Positions 36,601 to 44,097 of a stretch of 64,000 bases of DNA are shown one piece after another. Both the position numbers and the translations under genes were made by a program. The stretch comes from Planctomycetota bacterium (GTDB taxonomy: Bacteria; Planctomycetota; Phycisphaerae; Phycisphaerales; UBA1924): positions 976,796-1,040,795 of the forward strand of contig CP053450.1 in the NCBI GenBank assembly GCA_013285505.1, given 5' to 3'. Below the pieces are notes generated by a model. That model searched no databases. It saw only the letters and a list, made by a program, of their open reading frames with translations, and was not told the DNA's origin. Positions within the stretch are counted from its first letter, which is position 1. Each line of letters starts with the position of its first letter.

Positions 36601-37340
36601 CGGGGAGTGAGGGGTGGGAGTCGATCTATCACGTGAGGCATCGGGTGTACGACAGCAGAGAAGGACGGTGGACACGAAGAGATCCGTTGGGGTACGTTGA
36701 CGACATTCGATTGGGATTGTATTGGTACAGTTTCGGATTTGTATTATTGCATAATGATCCGAATGGCACTGAGATCTGTAAGCAGGGACACTGCGGAGGA
36801 ACTGCAGGGCCAGGAGATGACCAGCCTGAGCAGCCAGCGGATCCTCCGGACATGGCCAATCGGCCAGGGCCAGGTGATCGGAAGTGTTGCGAAGGAACGA
36901 ATTGGGGCATTGTCTGCTGTCGACGTTCGGACGGCACTCATCGGAAGGTCGTTTGCTCCGGTCTTGAACAGCGATTCGCAGATTGGAACAATATGTCTCC
37001 GGATGAGCGAATATTTCTTCTAATGCGACACACTTGCAGGAAGTCACTGTGGACTGTGGTCGCCGCAGATGCAACGTGCGTAGGATGTGATCAACCTACA
37101 TGTGGACCAGAATTCCCACCGGGCACAGACTTAGAAAAGGGATGGTGTGGCGGGCTCTGTCTGATGGCAACATGTGCCAGAGGAAAATTTGCAGCATGCA
37201 GCCAGTGGGATGAAACAAACCCACGACTTGCAAGGCGCTGTAGATTGACATTTGCAACCATGCATGCGCTCGCTTGTGCTGGCCGTCTATTGAGTGGCTG
37301 CGGCGGAGATTGTCCGGCGTGTGAGCCAGTTCCGCAGTAG
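30639..37340 (+). CDS. Giant RHS/YD-repeat secreted protein with dockerin insert and variable tip
   Basis: 2233 residues from ATG 30639. A signal peptide ('AMLAAATMMAGSTVFA') is followed by a beta-solenoid of YD repeats (for example 'YDDMGRKWRVKDATGTISRT', 'YDTAGRQIHRRATDT', 'YDAFGRLVEVQNQSQQTVAE'). Near residues 1900-1945 a dockerin/EF-hand pair occurs: 'DMDADGDVDNDDYTVW' and 'DWNWDGTVNSTDITAYL'. The RHS core end 'YDSREGRWTRRDPLGYVDD' is conserved. From about residue 2040 a 190-residue Cys-rich tail begins (16+ Cys), with a sharp drop in GC. This is the polymorphic-toxin layout; the tip's activity is not recognised. Confidence 0.9.
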   Translation: MTTNTAGSARTSSHTSRTIRAMLAAATMMAGSTVFADDGQLLVTNSGSLTSMQLSAVTPVQNALPHVLHRGVNLDGSGRAGSAFGWSLNANSIGGGTVGGRTLNAVDLVTGSPSVTAIDLSLPAKQPWVVGRSFSSRQDLSGHHDSDGYQGRNWFQMSQPELVFETVTTETTDDDLLYLVYGADRYIEFRRVEIDEGGYSTTEFRAVNGAAGVISYFEDEDTGEPDLWTYHDQAGNTAVFFGFDADASPCDGQLWKVSDPAGNTAYVGDSSTHTTAISNGYDGSGRILYAYDSVDRRYTYTYSTIDSVSRLTQVKAETKTGGTWASPTGLAEVGKVAYGYYQTGDNTYGDNGCLELVTVTTPLTDSGVSLEAKTYYRYWKGSFDDSTNPGWNYALQYIVEAEGYRRADWSDSTFDDDPQSMTESSLKPYASASFEYDSSRRVDKAWFNGECGCGGGSTNGVHEFTYETDDDYTDTSGYQTGWAHRTVIERPDGTFLTQYFDEVGQGLSNVITDSVPGTGTPDTWATLVVRDAMGMVTHVHTPANENGYAHDDMSGPDGTITPHTTAGLIYYYPRSSVGDLTGFLEGQRWKEGTTTTDNNSTWSWSIDRGKLTEAMTDADLNRPYVMARRSYYTATTTKGTLSSSNAVMTDLDAYSGAPLVTEYSERTLIEVGSGENGSGAADTTGSYANSDGRMAFSKSQTGIIGYRAYNDFGLVETSVRDADTTKSAGGEIFNGVTIPSTPINFAKRGTPLHEETSYTYDAQGRTDEVTAPDGDISKRYFSKLADGRMVSISIPLVTNPGSVTYHGPASYTVTNLAGKAEFSGTIALSTTTTALTSWIDETKDDPIEALGVGSLSGVSVSVYNETGGTMDEGRMYFELPGSPNYLPGTEGTHYDATFYGYDDMGRKWRVKDATGTISRTVFDDLGRGIESWTGTNDYSFDGGESSGTDNMVKVSVSEYDSGVDGGNSHVTESTLDPDGNWGTTSDQRVTEYLHDARGRTIVTISPQAPHSLVKYDEQGNVLASASYKSSTGLDATDDPESLATNRVSLSASVHDAMGRAYESRVYQINQSTGAIELISSNDKHLRTLTWYDPEGRVMKTEGQQTTKTRYDRIGRATHRFVLADDDDSQYGHASATTAIWDSDDYQTSLANDKVATESQTVYEALTGNALMSVSIERDYDDYGGGQSTGELDSNADADDLLVTAANLSGRCQIRAMWYDELDRVVDTVQYGTNGGSNFDRDALSVPTRSDTALRTTITYNSDGTRLQVEDPAGTKTRWQYDDARRVVATVSNYINGTPSSATGDDDNIVRQEYAEGQQTKLWVDLDGDGTEDADDQVTEYAYGVATTDSPGASNLYSGRLLRQVTYPDSASGSDVVRFAYNALGAQIYMEDQAGTTIETDYDTAGRQIHRRATDTGTGIDTDVLRITTAYTSRGQVETVTQYDHATAGSGSIVDQVQFAYDEWGNVSTFDQDWNSAISGDSVDVDYTHALARSQGSGVYLALRGTGMTMPDGTAVTFAYDSIGSRHDDRLSRVSRVVYGGTAVTRYEYSGVANLMGTELLEADLLYTRYNTSGTVDRLDNFNRVTDDIWTRGIDTGAPAGYEHYRDFYDVDISWSRSSNIDLVEDNVYPNWDVAYSNDGLERLTQAERGVWGGSSITTTVHDELWTLGQTGNWEQYQLDLDGNGVFTGTNELDDDQTFNVVNELIARDIDDDSTNDYTPVYDAAGNLTDDDKDYEFIYDAFGRLVEVQNQSQQTVAEYTYNGLGYRTGWHYDVDGDGTVEANTSGTPDDPWFQFVYDTRWRITATYRASHHSTWTIDSDPKEQFVYHNAGLAGAGSSSYIDAVILRDRDANTAWEAQADGTLEERTYYCQNWRADVVALMTDGGELIQQVRYDPYGVPFGIALADMDADGDVDNDDYTVWSGYYSGGTHPYADWNWDGTVNSTDITAYLNDKNADSGLGRGDLSYAYGTAGGANRKGYAGYEIDPVLTGSEGWESIYHVRHRVYDSREGRWTRRDPLGYVDDIRLGLYWYSFGFVLLHNDPNGTEICKQGHCGGTAGPGDDQPEQPADPPDMANRPGPGDRKCCEGTNWGIVCCRRSDGTHRKVVCSGLEQRFADWNNMSPDERIFLLMRHTCRKSLWTVVAADATCVGCDQPTCGPEFPPGTDLEKGWCGGLCLMATCARGKFAACSQWDETNPRLARRCRLTFATMHALACAGRLLSGCGGDCPACEPVPQ

Positions 37341-37349
37341 GCGGAGGAC

Positions 37350-38297
37350 GTGAGGTGTATTGTTAGTATTAATACGCCGATAATAGGTATGTGGGTTTGC
37401 TTGGCAGGTGCCATCATGTTTGTGAGTTATTTTGCTTGGGGCATGCGACTAAGAGTCAATCCGCAGTGCCGAAACTGTCGTTACGACATGTCTGCTACTA
37501 CCGAGAGATGTCCGGAGTGTGGGTGGATTCCACGATCGCGTGAGAGCGTGCATCGGCGATCGCCGGCGCACGTTCATTGGATTGTTGCGATTATTTTGAT
37601 GTGTGGAGCGTTAGTCGCGTGGGCGTTTGATCAACATAGCAAGGGGTCGTTCGCAGCCAAGTTGCCGACCGTTGCTTTGCTTCGCTTGTTCGAGTCCGAT
37701 CCGGGGAGGGAGGATCAGTATTGGGAAGAACTTGCGGCTAGATGCCAAAATAATTTGTCCGTTAATGAACAATTGTTGTGGCAGGCAATTGTGTATGTAT
37801 CATCAGATAATCGGTTCACAAATGAACGTCTACTCAAGATGATGAATCTACTGCCGCATCACTCGTTTGGCTCGGCGCCGTCCATCGAGTCTCGCCTTCG
37901 TAACGAGCTCGTATCGCCTGCGCCAACGTATGGGCCGCAAATTACTGCTATTAGAGCGTCAACACGAGTGGACCTATCGCCTGACACAATTATTGTACTG
38001 ATTCGAATTGCCGGTGAGTATAATCCAGTGCTTTCGCCTTACGCAGCGTGGCGACTGAGTGTGGGAGACATACGAGACACTGATGTTGCAAAGCAGTTAG
38101 ATATGCTTGTAAACGATGACATGAGTGATTGTGCAGTAGATATCCAAGCGTATATTGCCGCACGAATTATTGAAGGTAGCGCGATGACGCCGAGAGATGC
38201 AGTTGACATGTTGCTCGACGCGGGCGCGCCAGAAGAAATGATTGAGTATATACATGAATGGGGTGTAGAGGACATACTATTTGCGCCCGAAGGATGA
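37350..38297 (+). CDS. AT-rich zinc-ribbon membrane protein after the RHS tip
   Basis: 315 residues from GTG 37350 (ATG 37389 is an alternative). TM helix ('IGMWVCLAGAIMFVSYFAW'), a zinc ribbon 'CRNCRYDMSATTERCPECG', a second TM ('WIVAIILMCGALVAWAF') and then a ~220-residue helical, HEAT-like region. It starts 10 nt after the RHS stop and shares its low GC, so both ends were likely acquired together. The place directly after a polymorphic tip is where an immunity gene is expected; that role is unproven. Confidence 0.65.
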   Translation: MRCIVSINTPIIGMWVCLAGAIMFVSYFAWGMRLRVNPQCRNCRYDMSATTERCPECGWIPRSRESVHRRSPAHVHWIVAIILMCGALVAWAFDQHSKGSFAAKLPTVALLRLFESDPGREDQYWEELAARCQNNLSVNEQLLWQAIVYVSSDNRFTNERLLKMMNLLPHHSFGSAPSIESRLRNELVSPAPTYGPQITAIRASTRVDLSPDTIIVLIRIAGEYNPVLSPYAAWRLSVGDIRDTDVAKQLDMLVNDDMSDCAVDIQAYIAARIIEGSAMTPRDAVDMLLDAGAPEEMIEYIHEWGVEDILFAPEG

Positions 38298-38488
38298 GTG
38301 ATCGTGACCCCCCTCCCTCAAACTGGTCCAGTTCCGGCGTAGTGTTCCACTGGTCGGCCGCGGCCCGAATCGCGCAAGATGTGCTCCGCGAAACGCATGG
38401 TCCAAGGAGGGACAGGGATACTCCGGCCCAGATGCGCAGCAGACATCGCCGTACCGGGGCATGCCGGTTTGTCTGGACCTCGCCGCGG

Positions 38489-38899
38489 TCAGGCGGCGCG
38501 ACGGTATGAGCGGAGGATGCCGCCGAGCCGCTCCCGGGACTCGATGCCCATAACGGGCTCGCACTCGGCCTCGCCGTCGATGAGTCGATTGCCCAGCCCT
38601 TGGTGGTTCCGCTCCAGGTGATAGTGGGCCGCGTACTCCTCGATCGCTAGCCGCAGGTGCCGCTCGCCGATCGGGATGATCTTGGAGAGGCACTCCTCCT
38701 TGATCGACCGGACAAACCGCTCGGCGTAGGCGTTGAGGTTGGGGCTTCGAGGGGGCGTCCTGACCGACCCGATCCCGGCCGACCGCAGCAGAGCCCGGAA
38801 CTGGCTGCCGAAGAGCGGGTCCCGGTCGTGGATCAGGTACCGGTGATTCAGCAGGAACCCGTCGAAGCCGTCCACCAGCGACCGTGTGACTCGTGTCAC
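38489..38899 (-). pseudogene. 3' fragment of an rve-type IS transposase
   Basis: Only the second half of the catalytic core remains: '[13 protein letters not shown]' (second Asp), '[17 protein letters not shown]' (Glu) and the C terminus '[17 protein letters not shown]', related to but distinct from the transposases at 5083 and 48183 (which end 'LGGVLRSYERAA'). The first ~25 residues of the reading are not transposase-like. The first aspartate is gone. The 190 nt between this and the previous gene looks like IS-derived debris. Confidence 0.75.
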
Positions 38900-38946
38900 C
38901 CATTGGCCGGTTGGCCTGTCGGTGACGCCGGCGGCATCGGCGCGGC

Positions 38947-39888
38947 TCAGTAACTCACCTTAAACGTCGGCGAATCCTCCGGCCTTGATCTTCTCCGGTC
39001 GTAGAGCCTCGTCGTGGCGATGCTGGCGTGCCCCAGCCACATCTGGACGTAGGCGATGTCGGCCTTGTGCTCCAGGGCGTTGGTCGCGGCCGTCGCCCGC
39101 AGCGCGTGCAGGCACAGCCCGTCCATGGTGATGCCGGCGAGCGCCCCATAGCGTTTGAGCATCTTGTATATCCCGTCCCCTGTAATGGCCTGCTCGAGCT
39201 TGTCGCCGGCGTTGTTGCTGACCGGCCGGAACAGGGCCCCCGGTCGGTCGTCCCCGTGCCCGGCCAGACGGAGGTAGTCCTCGATTGCCGAGAGCGCCGC
39301 CGGGTGCACCGGCACGTATCGGGTCTTGGACCCCTTGCCGAAGACGGTGAAGTGGACCACACCCCGGCGTTCCCGCATGTCGATCACGCGGAGTTGGGCC
39401 ACCTCACTCCGCCGCAGGGCGTGGAAGAGATAGGTGGCCAGGATCGCGCGGTCCCGGTACGCCTTGAGCGAGTCGCCCTTCGGCGCCTGCAGCAGGGCCC
39501 GTGCCTGTGCGTCAGACAGGGCGGGCGTCTTCCCCTCATTGGAACCCTCGGTGGGCCGTTTGACCCCGGCCACGGGGTTGGACTCCACGGCGTTCTCGTT
39601 GCAGAGGTAGTCAAACAGCGAGCTGACGGCGGAGAGTTTCCTGCGGATGGTGGCGGGGGAGAGCGACCGCCCCTCCGGCCCCGAGACCTCGAGCAACGCC
39701 CGCCAGGCGATCACGTGGGCCCGGTTGACCGACCGGAACTCCTCGGGCGTTTCGATCCCGCAGAAGGCGATGAAGGCCTCGACATCGCCCTTGTAGGCTC
39801 TCCTGGTATGCTGGTTGTGGATGTTGGCCAGCCAGACAGCCGCGGCCGGCACGTCGGCGAGGCTCTGGAACTGCTCGGCCGAGAGCAC
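38947..39888 (-). CDS. XerC/D-type tyrosine recombinase
   Basis: 313 residues. N-terminal SAM-like core-binding domain ('[20 protein letters not shown]', '[19 protein letters not shown]'), then the catalytic domain with box I Arg in '[14 protein letters not shown]', the beta-turn Lys ('[13 protein letters not shown]'), '[11 protein letters not shown]' (H-x-x-R), '[10 protein letters not shown]' and Tyr in 'RLYDRRR'. All catalytic residues are present, unlike the island integrases. It may belong to the segment carrying the 40144-46709 genes. Confidence 0.9.
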   Translation of the reverse strand: MLSAEQFQSLADVPAAAVWLANIHNQHTRRAYKGDVEAFIAFCGIETPEEFRSVNRAHVIAWRALLEVSGPEGRSLSPATIRRKLSAVSSLFDYLCNENAVESNPVAGVKRPTEGSNEGKTPALSDAQARALLQAPKGDSLKAYRDRAILATYLFHALRRSEVAQLRVIDMRERRGVVHFTVFGKGSKTRYVPVHPAALSAIEDYLRLAGHGDDRPGALFRPVSNNAGDKLEQAITGDGIYKMLKRYGALAGITMDGLCLHALRATAATNALEHKADIAYVQMWLGHASIATTRLYDRRRSRPEDSPTFKVSY

Positions 39889-40143
39889 GCCGGCCTGTCT
39901 CCTGACGGTCAGCGCCGCACGGTGTGGGATACTCGCACTCCTGCCTGACTGCCTCGTGACGTGCCGTGGACATCATGGGCTCCTTCGCATTGGTCGCAAT
40001 TCAAGGGCTGTTCGCTCTTGCCTTGGATTCACGGCCTGGTTAAGGGAGCGGAGCGCCGCATGCGGTAGACCTCACTGTGGACAGGGACTGCGGCGGCGTT
40101 GAGTCGAAGCCGAGGTCGTTGAACGGATATGATCTGCTAGCCC

Positions 40144-41604
40144 ATGGATGCAGCACAGTTCACGAAGCTCGTTGTTGACCTGGCCGCTCTGGACCGCGAA
40201 ACAGAATGGGTCGAGTTCAAAGAGAACAACGCGAACCCGGAGGACATCGGCGCGTACCTATCGGCCATCGCGAACTCTGCCGCGCTGGCCCGCCGGGATC
40301 GTGGGTACATCGTCTGGGGCGTCCGAGACGGCGACCACGAAGTCGTGGGGACGACGTTCCGGCCTCATACGGACAAGGTGAAAGGCCAAGAGCTCGAGAA
40401 CTGGCTCGTCACGCTCCTGTCACCCGAGATTCACTTCGCGATCCATGAGGGCGAGATTGACGACAATCCTGTCGTGGTCTTCGAGGTCCCCGCTGCTGCC
40501 CATACGCCCGTGCGGTTCAAGGACTTCGAGTACATCCGCGTTGGCTCGTACAAGAAGAAGCTGCGCGACCATCCCGAGAAGGAGCGGGATCTGTGGAGAG
40601 TGTTGAGCGGCGGTTCGTTCGAGGACGCGGTCGCGCACATGGGCGCGAGCGCGGCCGACATCATCGCGCTGCTCGACCACACCGCGTTCTTCAAGATGCT
40701 TTCGTCCCAGGCGCCACCCGGCGCTGACGCGATTGTGCAGCGGTTCGTTGAAGAGGGGCTCGTCAAGTCCCGTGACGATGGTCGGTTCGACGTCCTCAAC
40801 ATCGCGGCAGTTCTGTTCGCCCGTGATCTCGACGCGTTCGGGCGCCTCGGGCGGAAGGCGGTCCGGGTCGTGACATACGGCGACCCAGGCAAAACGAGAC
40901 CCGTGCGTGAGAAGGTGGTGACTTCGGGCTACGCGGTTGGGTTCCAGAGTGTCCTGGACTACATCGAGAGTCAGGTGCCGAGCCAAGAACGCATCGAGCA
41001 CGGCCTACGCGTGGAGAAGACGGCGTACCCGGCGGACGCGATCCGTGAGTCGATCGGCAACGCACTCATCCACCAGGACTTCTTGATGTCGGGGGTTGGG
41101 CCGATGGTTGACATATTCCCAGACCGGATAGAGATCACGAACTCGGGCGAGCCGCTCGTCGATGTGAGGCGTTTCCTCGACGCGCCGCCGCGCTCCCGCA
41201 ACGAGTCTCTCGCCGCCCTGATGCGGCGCATGCGCATCTGCGAGGAGCGTGGCACCGGGATCGACAAGGTTGTCAAAGCGGCGGAGGATGAGCTGCTGCC
41301 CGCACCCGACTTTCAGGTTGTCGAGGGTCACACCCGCGCGATCATCAACGGCCCTCGCGCGTTCGGGGACATGACCAAGGACGAACGGCTCCGGGCGACC
41401 TACCAGCACGCCAGCCTCCAGTGGGTGTCCAGCGAGCGGATGACGAATGCTTCGCTCAGAAAGCGGTTCGGGATCGCCCGGGGGAATCTCTCGATGGTGT
41501 CTCGCCTGATCAGCGACGCCCTGGAGGCCGGTCTGATCAAGCAGTACGACCCGTCCAATAAATCGAGGCGACACGTGCAGTACGTGCCCTTCTGGGCGAC
41601 CTAA
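40144..41604 (+). CDS. AlbA_2/Schlafen-type protein with RecG-like C-terminal domain
   Basis: 486 residues. The N-terminal domain is AlbA_2 (Schlafen AAA_4-like): 'ETEWVEFKENNANPEDIGAY', 'LSAIANSAALARRDRGYIVW' and 'GVRDGDHEVVGT'. The C-terminal half has the ATPase-like module usual in these proteins: 'YPADAIRESIGNALIHQDF', 'DRIEITNSGEPL' and 'ICEERGTGIDKVV', followed by a winged helix ('NASLRKRFGIARGNLSMVSR'). The family includes putative transcription factors and defence-associated proteins. It is followed after 163 nt by the XRE/ImmA operon, in the same direction. Confidence 0.85.
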   Translation: MDAAQFTKLVVDLAALDRETEWVEFKENNANPEDIGAYLSAIANSAALARRDRGYIVWGVRDGDHEVVGTTFRPHTDKVKGQELENWLVTLLSPEIHFAIHEGEIDDNPVVVFEVPAAAHTPVRFKDFEYIRVGSYKKKLRDHPEKERDLWRVLSGGSFEDAVAHMGASAADIIALLDHTAFFKMLSSQAPPGADAIVQRFVEEGLVKSRDDGRFDVLNIAAVLFARDLDAFGRLGRKAVRVVTYGDPGKTRPVREKVVTSGYAVGFQSVLDYIESQVPSQERIEHGLRVEKTAYPADAIRESIGNALIHQDFLMSGVGPMVDIFPDRIEITNSGEPLVDVRRFLDAPPRSRNESLAALMRRMRICEERGTGIDKVVKAAEDELLPAPDFQVVEGHTRAIINGPRAFGDMTKDERLRATYQHASLQWVSSERMTNASLRKRFGIARGNLSMVSRLISDALEAGLIKQYDPSNKSRRHVQYVPFWAT

Positions 41605-41666
41605 CCCATTTGACGGCCATTTGACTGGGGGGCTGGCTCGCCGCAGCAGAGCCCCTTGATGCCCCA

Positions 41667-41682
41667 GAATCGCCGATTCTGG
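41667..41682. repeat. 16-bp palindromic motif shared with the island att regions
   Basis: Same GAATCGCCGATTCTGG as at 6337 and 49412; here the dyad extends on the left, giving CCAGAATCG-C-CGATTCTGG. It lies 29 nt before the -35 box of the following operon. CATTTGA words flank it at 41608, 41619 and 41693. Confidence 0.5.
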
Positions 41683-41710
41683 CGGCTCATCCCATTTGAT
41701 TCTCGCTTCC

Positions 41711-41739
41711 TTGACACGGATTCCTACTGGTGGTAAGAT
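41711..41739 (+). promoter_or_regulatory. Sigma-70-type promoter of the XRE/ImmA/thymidine operon
   Basis: TTGACA (41711-41716), a 17-nt spacer and TAAGAT (41734-41739), the best housekeeping promoter match noticed in the window. The first gene starts 28 nt beyond the -10 with AGGAGGA as ribosome-binding site. The overlapping palindrome upstream could be an operator. Confidence 0.75.
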
Positions 41740-41767
41740 ATGCCGACCATATGTAGGAGGATCCAAC

Positions 41768-42049
41768 ATGGGCCGCGTCATGGACGCTCTGCTGGAAAAG
41801 CACAGAGAGATCGAGGAGGACGCCGGCGAGGACCCCTCGCTCGTGACCGGCAACACCATGCCGATCGACGGGCTGGCAGGGTTCGACAGCCCGCTGATCC
41901 CAACCGTGGTGAGGGGCGTTCTCAAAGCGCTCGGGATCGAGCTCGCCCCTGGCACTCGGCTCAAGAACCCCTACATCGACAAGAACAAACGCAAGCTGCC
42001 GCTCAAGGACGTCGCGGCGAACATCCGCGAGATGTACTGCAAGGAGTGA
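41768..42049 (+). CDS. Small protein opening the XRE/ImmA operon, unknown
   Basis: 93 residues. AGGAGGA lies 6 nt before ATG 41768. Acidic N-terminal helix ('MDALLEKHREIEEDAGEDP'), a central 'PTVVRGVLKALGIELAPGT' and a basic end 'KNKRKLPLKDVAANIREMYC'. No family recognised. It is followed 5 nt later by the XRE gene, so it is part of the operon; it might be a small regulator or antitoxin-like partner. Confidence 0.7.
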   Translation: MGRVMDALLEKHREIEEDAGEDPSLVTGNTMPIDGLAGFDSPLIPTVVRGVLKALGIELAPGTRLKNPYIDKNKRKLPLKDVAANIREMYCKE

Positions 42050-42054
42050 CCAAC

Positions 42055-42405
42055 ATGTCAGCACAAGAGTCGAAACGACAGATCATCGCTTCGCGTGTGC
42101 GCGAGGCGCGCCGGATGGCTGGGCTGTCGCAGGGCCAGGTCGCCAAGATGCTCCGCCTGCAACGCCCGTCGGTCACCGAGATGGAGTCCGGCAACAGGTC
42201 GGTGTCAGCAGAGGAATTGGCGAAGCTGGCCGACATCTTCGATGTGTCTGTCGCGTGGCTCCTCGGAGAGGGAGTCCGCCAGCTCGACCCTCACGATGAC
42301 CGGCTGCAGCTCGCCGCTCGCGAACTGCAAAAGCTCAAGCCAGATGACCTCAACCGGCTGCTGACGATCCTTGCCTCGATGCGTGATCAGGGGCAGCAGC
42401 CGTGA
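42055..42405 (+). CDS. XRE-family repressor
   Basis: 116 residues. N-terminal Cro/CI helix-turn-helix: 'IASRVREARRMAGLSQGQVA', 'KMLRLQRPSVTEMESGNRSV', 'ELAKLADIFDVSVAWLLGEG'. The C-terminal ~40 residues are helical ('LNRLLTILASMRDQG'). Its stop overlaps the ImmA gene start (GTGA). XRE/ImmA pairs control mobile elements such as ICEBs1, where the protease cleaves the repressor; the same logic is likely here. Confidence 0.9.
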   Translation: MSAQESKRQIIASRVREARRMAGLSQGQVAKMLRLQRPSVTEMESGNRSVSAEELAKLADIFDVSVAWLLGEGVRQLDPHDDRLQLAARELQKLKPDDLNRLLTILASMRDQGQQP

Positions 42406-43262
42406 CCACCAATACCACCGACCTCGCCCGAGAAGCGCTCGAACGCTCTCTCGAAGTGCGGGACGAGCACGATTACGACTACCGATCGCCCCTATGCGTG
42501 TACGAGCTGTGCGACAAGGCACGCGTCAGCGTGCGCTTTGTAGACGACGTCAGCATGGAAGGCGTGTATGCTGCGCTATCGAAACCGAGCATCATCCTAT
42601 CGTCGCTCCGGCCACTGACACGCCGCGCTTTCACGTGCGCACACGAGTTCGGCCACCACGTGTTCGGTCACGGCTCGACGATCGACGAACTCAAGGACGA
42701 AGCCGAACGCGAGGTGTTCAATCCGGAGGAGTTCCTGGTCGAGGCGTTTGCGGGCTATCTGCTCATGCCTGCGCAGGCGGTCAAGCGCGCATTCTCTTCG
42801 AGACAGCTCCGTATGGATGACGCGACGCCAGAGGACATCTACGCCGTTGCCTCATCATTCGGCGTGGGATACGAGACACTCATCGGGCACCTCGCGTACG
42901 GGCTTCGGTACATCCAACGCGACCGAGCCGAGACGCTTCGAAAGACCAAGCTGCCCAAGATCCGCGAGCGGATCCTCGGCGAGCGGACTCAGGAGCATCT
43001 CGTCATCGCGGACCGGCATCATGCGATCGGAACGCTAGACGCGGAGGTCGGGAACCTCGTTCTGCTGCCAGAGGGAGCTGAAACTGAATCCGATCGGATC
43101 GAGCCGGTCAAGGACCTCGTGGCGGGCCGCGTGTTCCGCGCCGTACGACCCGGCCTCGCGCGTGTGGAGGCCGAGGGGTTCGGCGTCATCGTGCGTGTAT
43201 CGAGGATGCAGTACGCGGGGCTCGCGAGATATCGCCATCTAGAGGAGACCGACGGTGAGTAA
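42402..43262 (+). CDS. ImmA/IrrE-type zinc protease
   Basis: 286 residues from GTG 42402. The metalloprotease motif is H81-E82-x-x-H85 in 'CAHEFGHHVFGHG', followed by the family's third-ligand region 'EAFAGYLLMPAQAVKRAF'. A C-terminal extension of ~100 residues ('LLPEGAETESDRIEPVKDL', 'VFRAVRPGLARVEAEGFGVI') is a beta-rich domain that might sense a signal. It would cleave the XRE protein encoded just upstream and so induce the operon. It overlaps the next gene by 8 nt. Confidence 0.92.
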   Translation: MTTNTTDLAREALERSLEVRDEHDYDYRSPLCVYELCDKARVSVRFVDDVSMEGVYAALSKPSIILSSLRPLTRRAFTCAHEFGHHVFGHGSTIDELKDEAEREVFNPEEFLVEAFAGYLLMPAQAVKRAFSSRQLRMDDATPEDIYAVASSFGVGYETLIGHLAYGLRYIQRDRAETLRKTKLPKIRERILGERTQEHLVIADRHHAIGTLDAEVGNLVLLPEGAETESDRIEPVKDLVAGRVFRAVRPGLARVEAEGFGVIVRVSRMQYAGLARYRHLEETDGE

Positions 43263-44097
43263 GCCAATGCTGATTGATCAGGCCAACCTGTCCCTCGCGT
43301 GGGCGGAGGCGTACCTAGCCGCCCGCGATGCTCGGGGTCACGTGATTTCACCTCTCGTGGTCAGCTTCACAGGGTTCGACGCGGACGGCCCTCTCGAAGA
43401 CGAACACGTCCGCGATGCTGTTGACACGGCGCTCGAAGGCTCGGACATGCAGTCCGTGCAAACCGTCGCGAACACCATCTTCCCGCAGGTTCTGTGGCGC
43501 CGAGCCAAGGGCGACCGTGCCGCGTTCTACCAGAGCTACTTGGAGTCGCTGCCCGACTACGTCGCGATGGACTCAAGCCAGAATCGGCGCGGGCTCTACT
43601 TTGGACGGCTTATCGCATACGGACACGATCATCGCAACGGCGAGCGACTCGATAGCTACCCGGAGGGTTCGATTCCCGAAGACGGCAATCAGATCGAGGT
43701 GATCATCAGCAACTGCAAGCCCGGCGTCCAGAAGATGAAACTCCAGGCGTCAGTGTTTGATCCTTCTCGGGATCACGTGAACGACGCCAGACTCGGGTTT
43801 CCCTGCTTGCAACACATCACGTTCCTCCCATGCTTCGATTCCGAGACGCTCTCCATGAACGCGTTCTACGCGACGCAACAGCTCTTTCGAAAGGGATATG
43901 GGAACTTCCTCGGGCTCGCCCGGCTTGGGAGCTTTGTCGCTGGCGAATCGGGGCTCACCCTTGATCGTCTTTCCTGCTTCATCGGCATGGAGAAGATGGA
44001 GTCCGGAAACGGACCGGCGAAGGGGCTCGGCGACGCGTTGACGGAGGCGTGCGAGCAAACGCTCGAACACACCCGAGCACTCGCGGGTGGTGCCTGA
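43255..44097 (+). CDS. Thymidylate-synthase-fold protein
   Basis: 280 residues from GTG 43255 (ATG 43267 possible). The C-terminal half follows the thymidylate synthase pattern: catalytic C184 in 'LGFPCLQHITFLP', then 'ETLSMNAFYATQQLFRKGYG', 'NFLGLARLGSFVAGESGL'. The classical RSxD signature is replaced by 'YATQQ', as seen in deoxypyrimidine hydroxymethylases and other divergent members. It probably acts on dUMP or dCMP, methylating or hydroxymethylating C5. Coupling to a kinase and an hmdU-kinase-like domain in the next gene favours hydroxymethylation. Reaction is inferred. Confidence 0.75.
   Translation: MSKPMLIDQANLSLAWAEAYLAARDARGHVISPLVVSFTGFDADGPLEDEHVRDAVDTALEGSDMQSVQTVANTIFPQVLWRRAKGDRAAFYQSYLESLPDYVAMDSSQNRRGLYFGRLIAYGHDHRNGERLDSYPEGSIPEDGNQIEVIISNCKPGVQKMKLQASVFDPSRDHVNDARLGFPCLQHITFLPCFDSETLSMNAFYATQQLFRKGYGNFLGLARLGSFVAGESGLTLDRLSCFIGMEKMESGNGPAKGLGDALTEACEQTLEHTRALAGGA

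Noticed and set aside
34344..36641. Minus-strand reading of ~765 codons opposite the RHS gene
   Set aside because: Valine/arginine-rich shadow of the repetitive YD-coding strand; no motif and no start signal.
43255..44097. Housekeeping thymidylate synthase (thyA)
   Set aside because: Signature residues around the RSxD motif are altered and the gene sits in an XRE/ImmA operon with a kinase-HMUDK fusion; a specialised hydroxymethylase-type enzyme is more likely.
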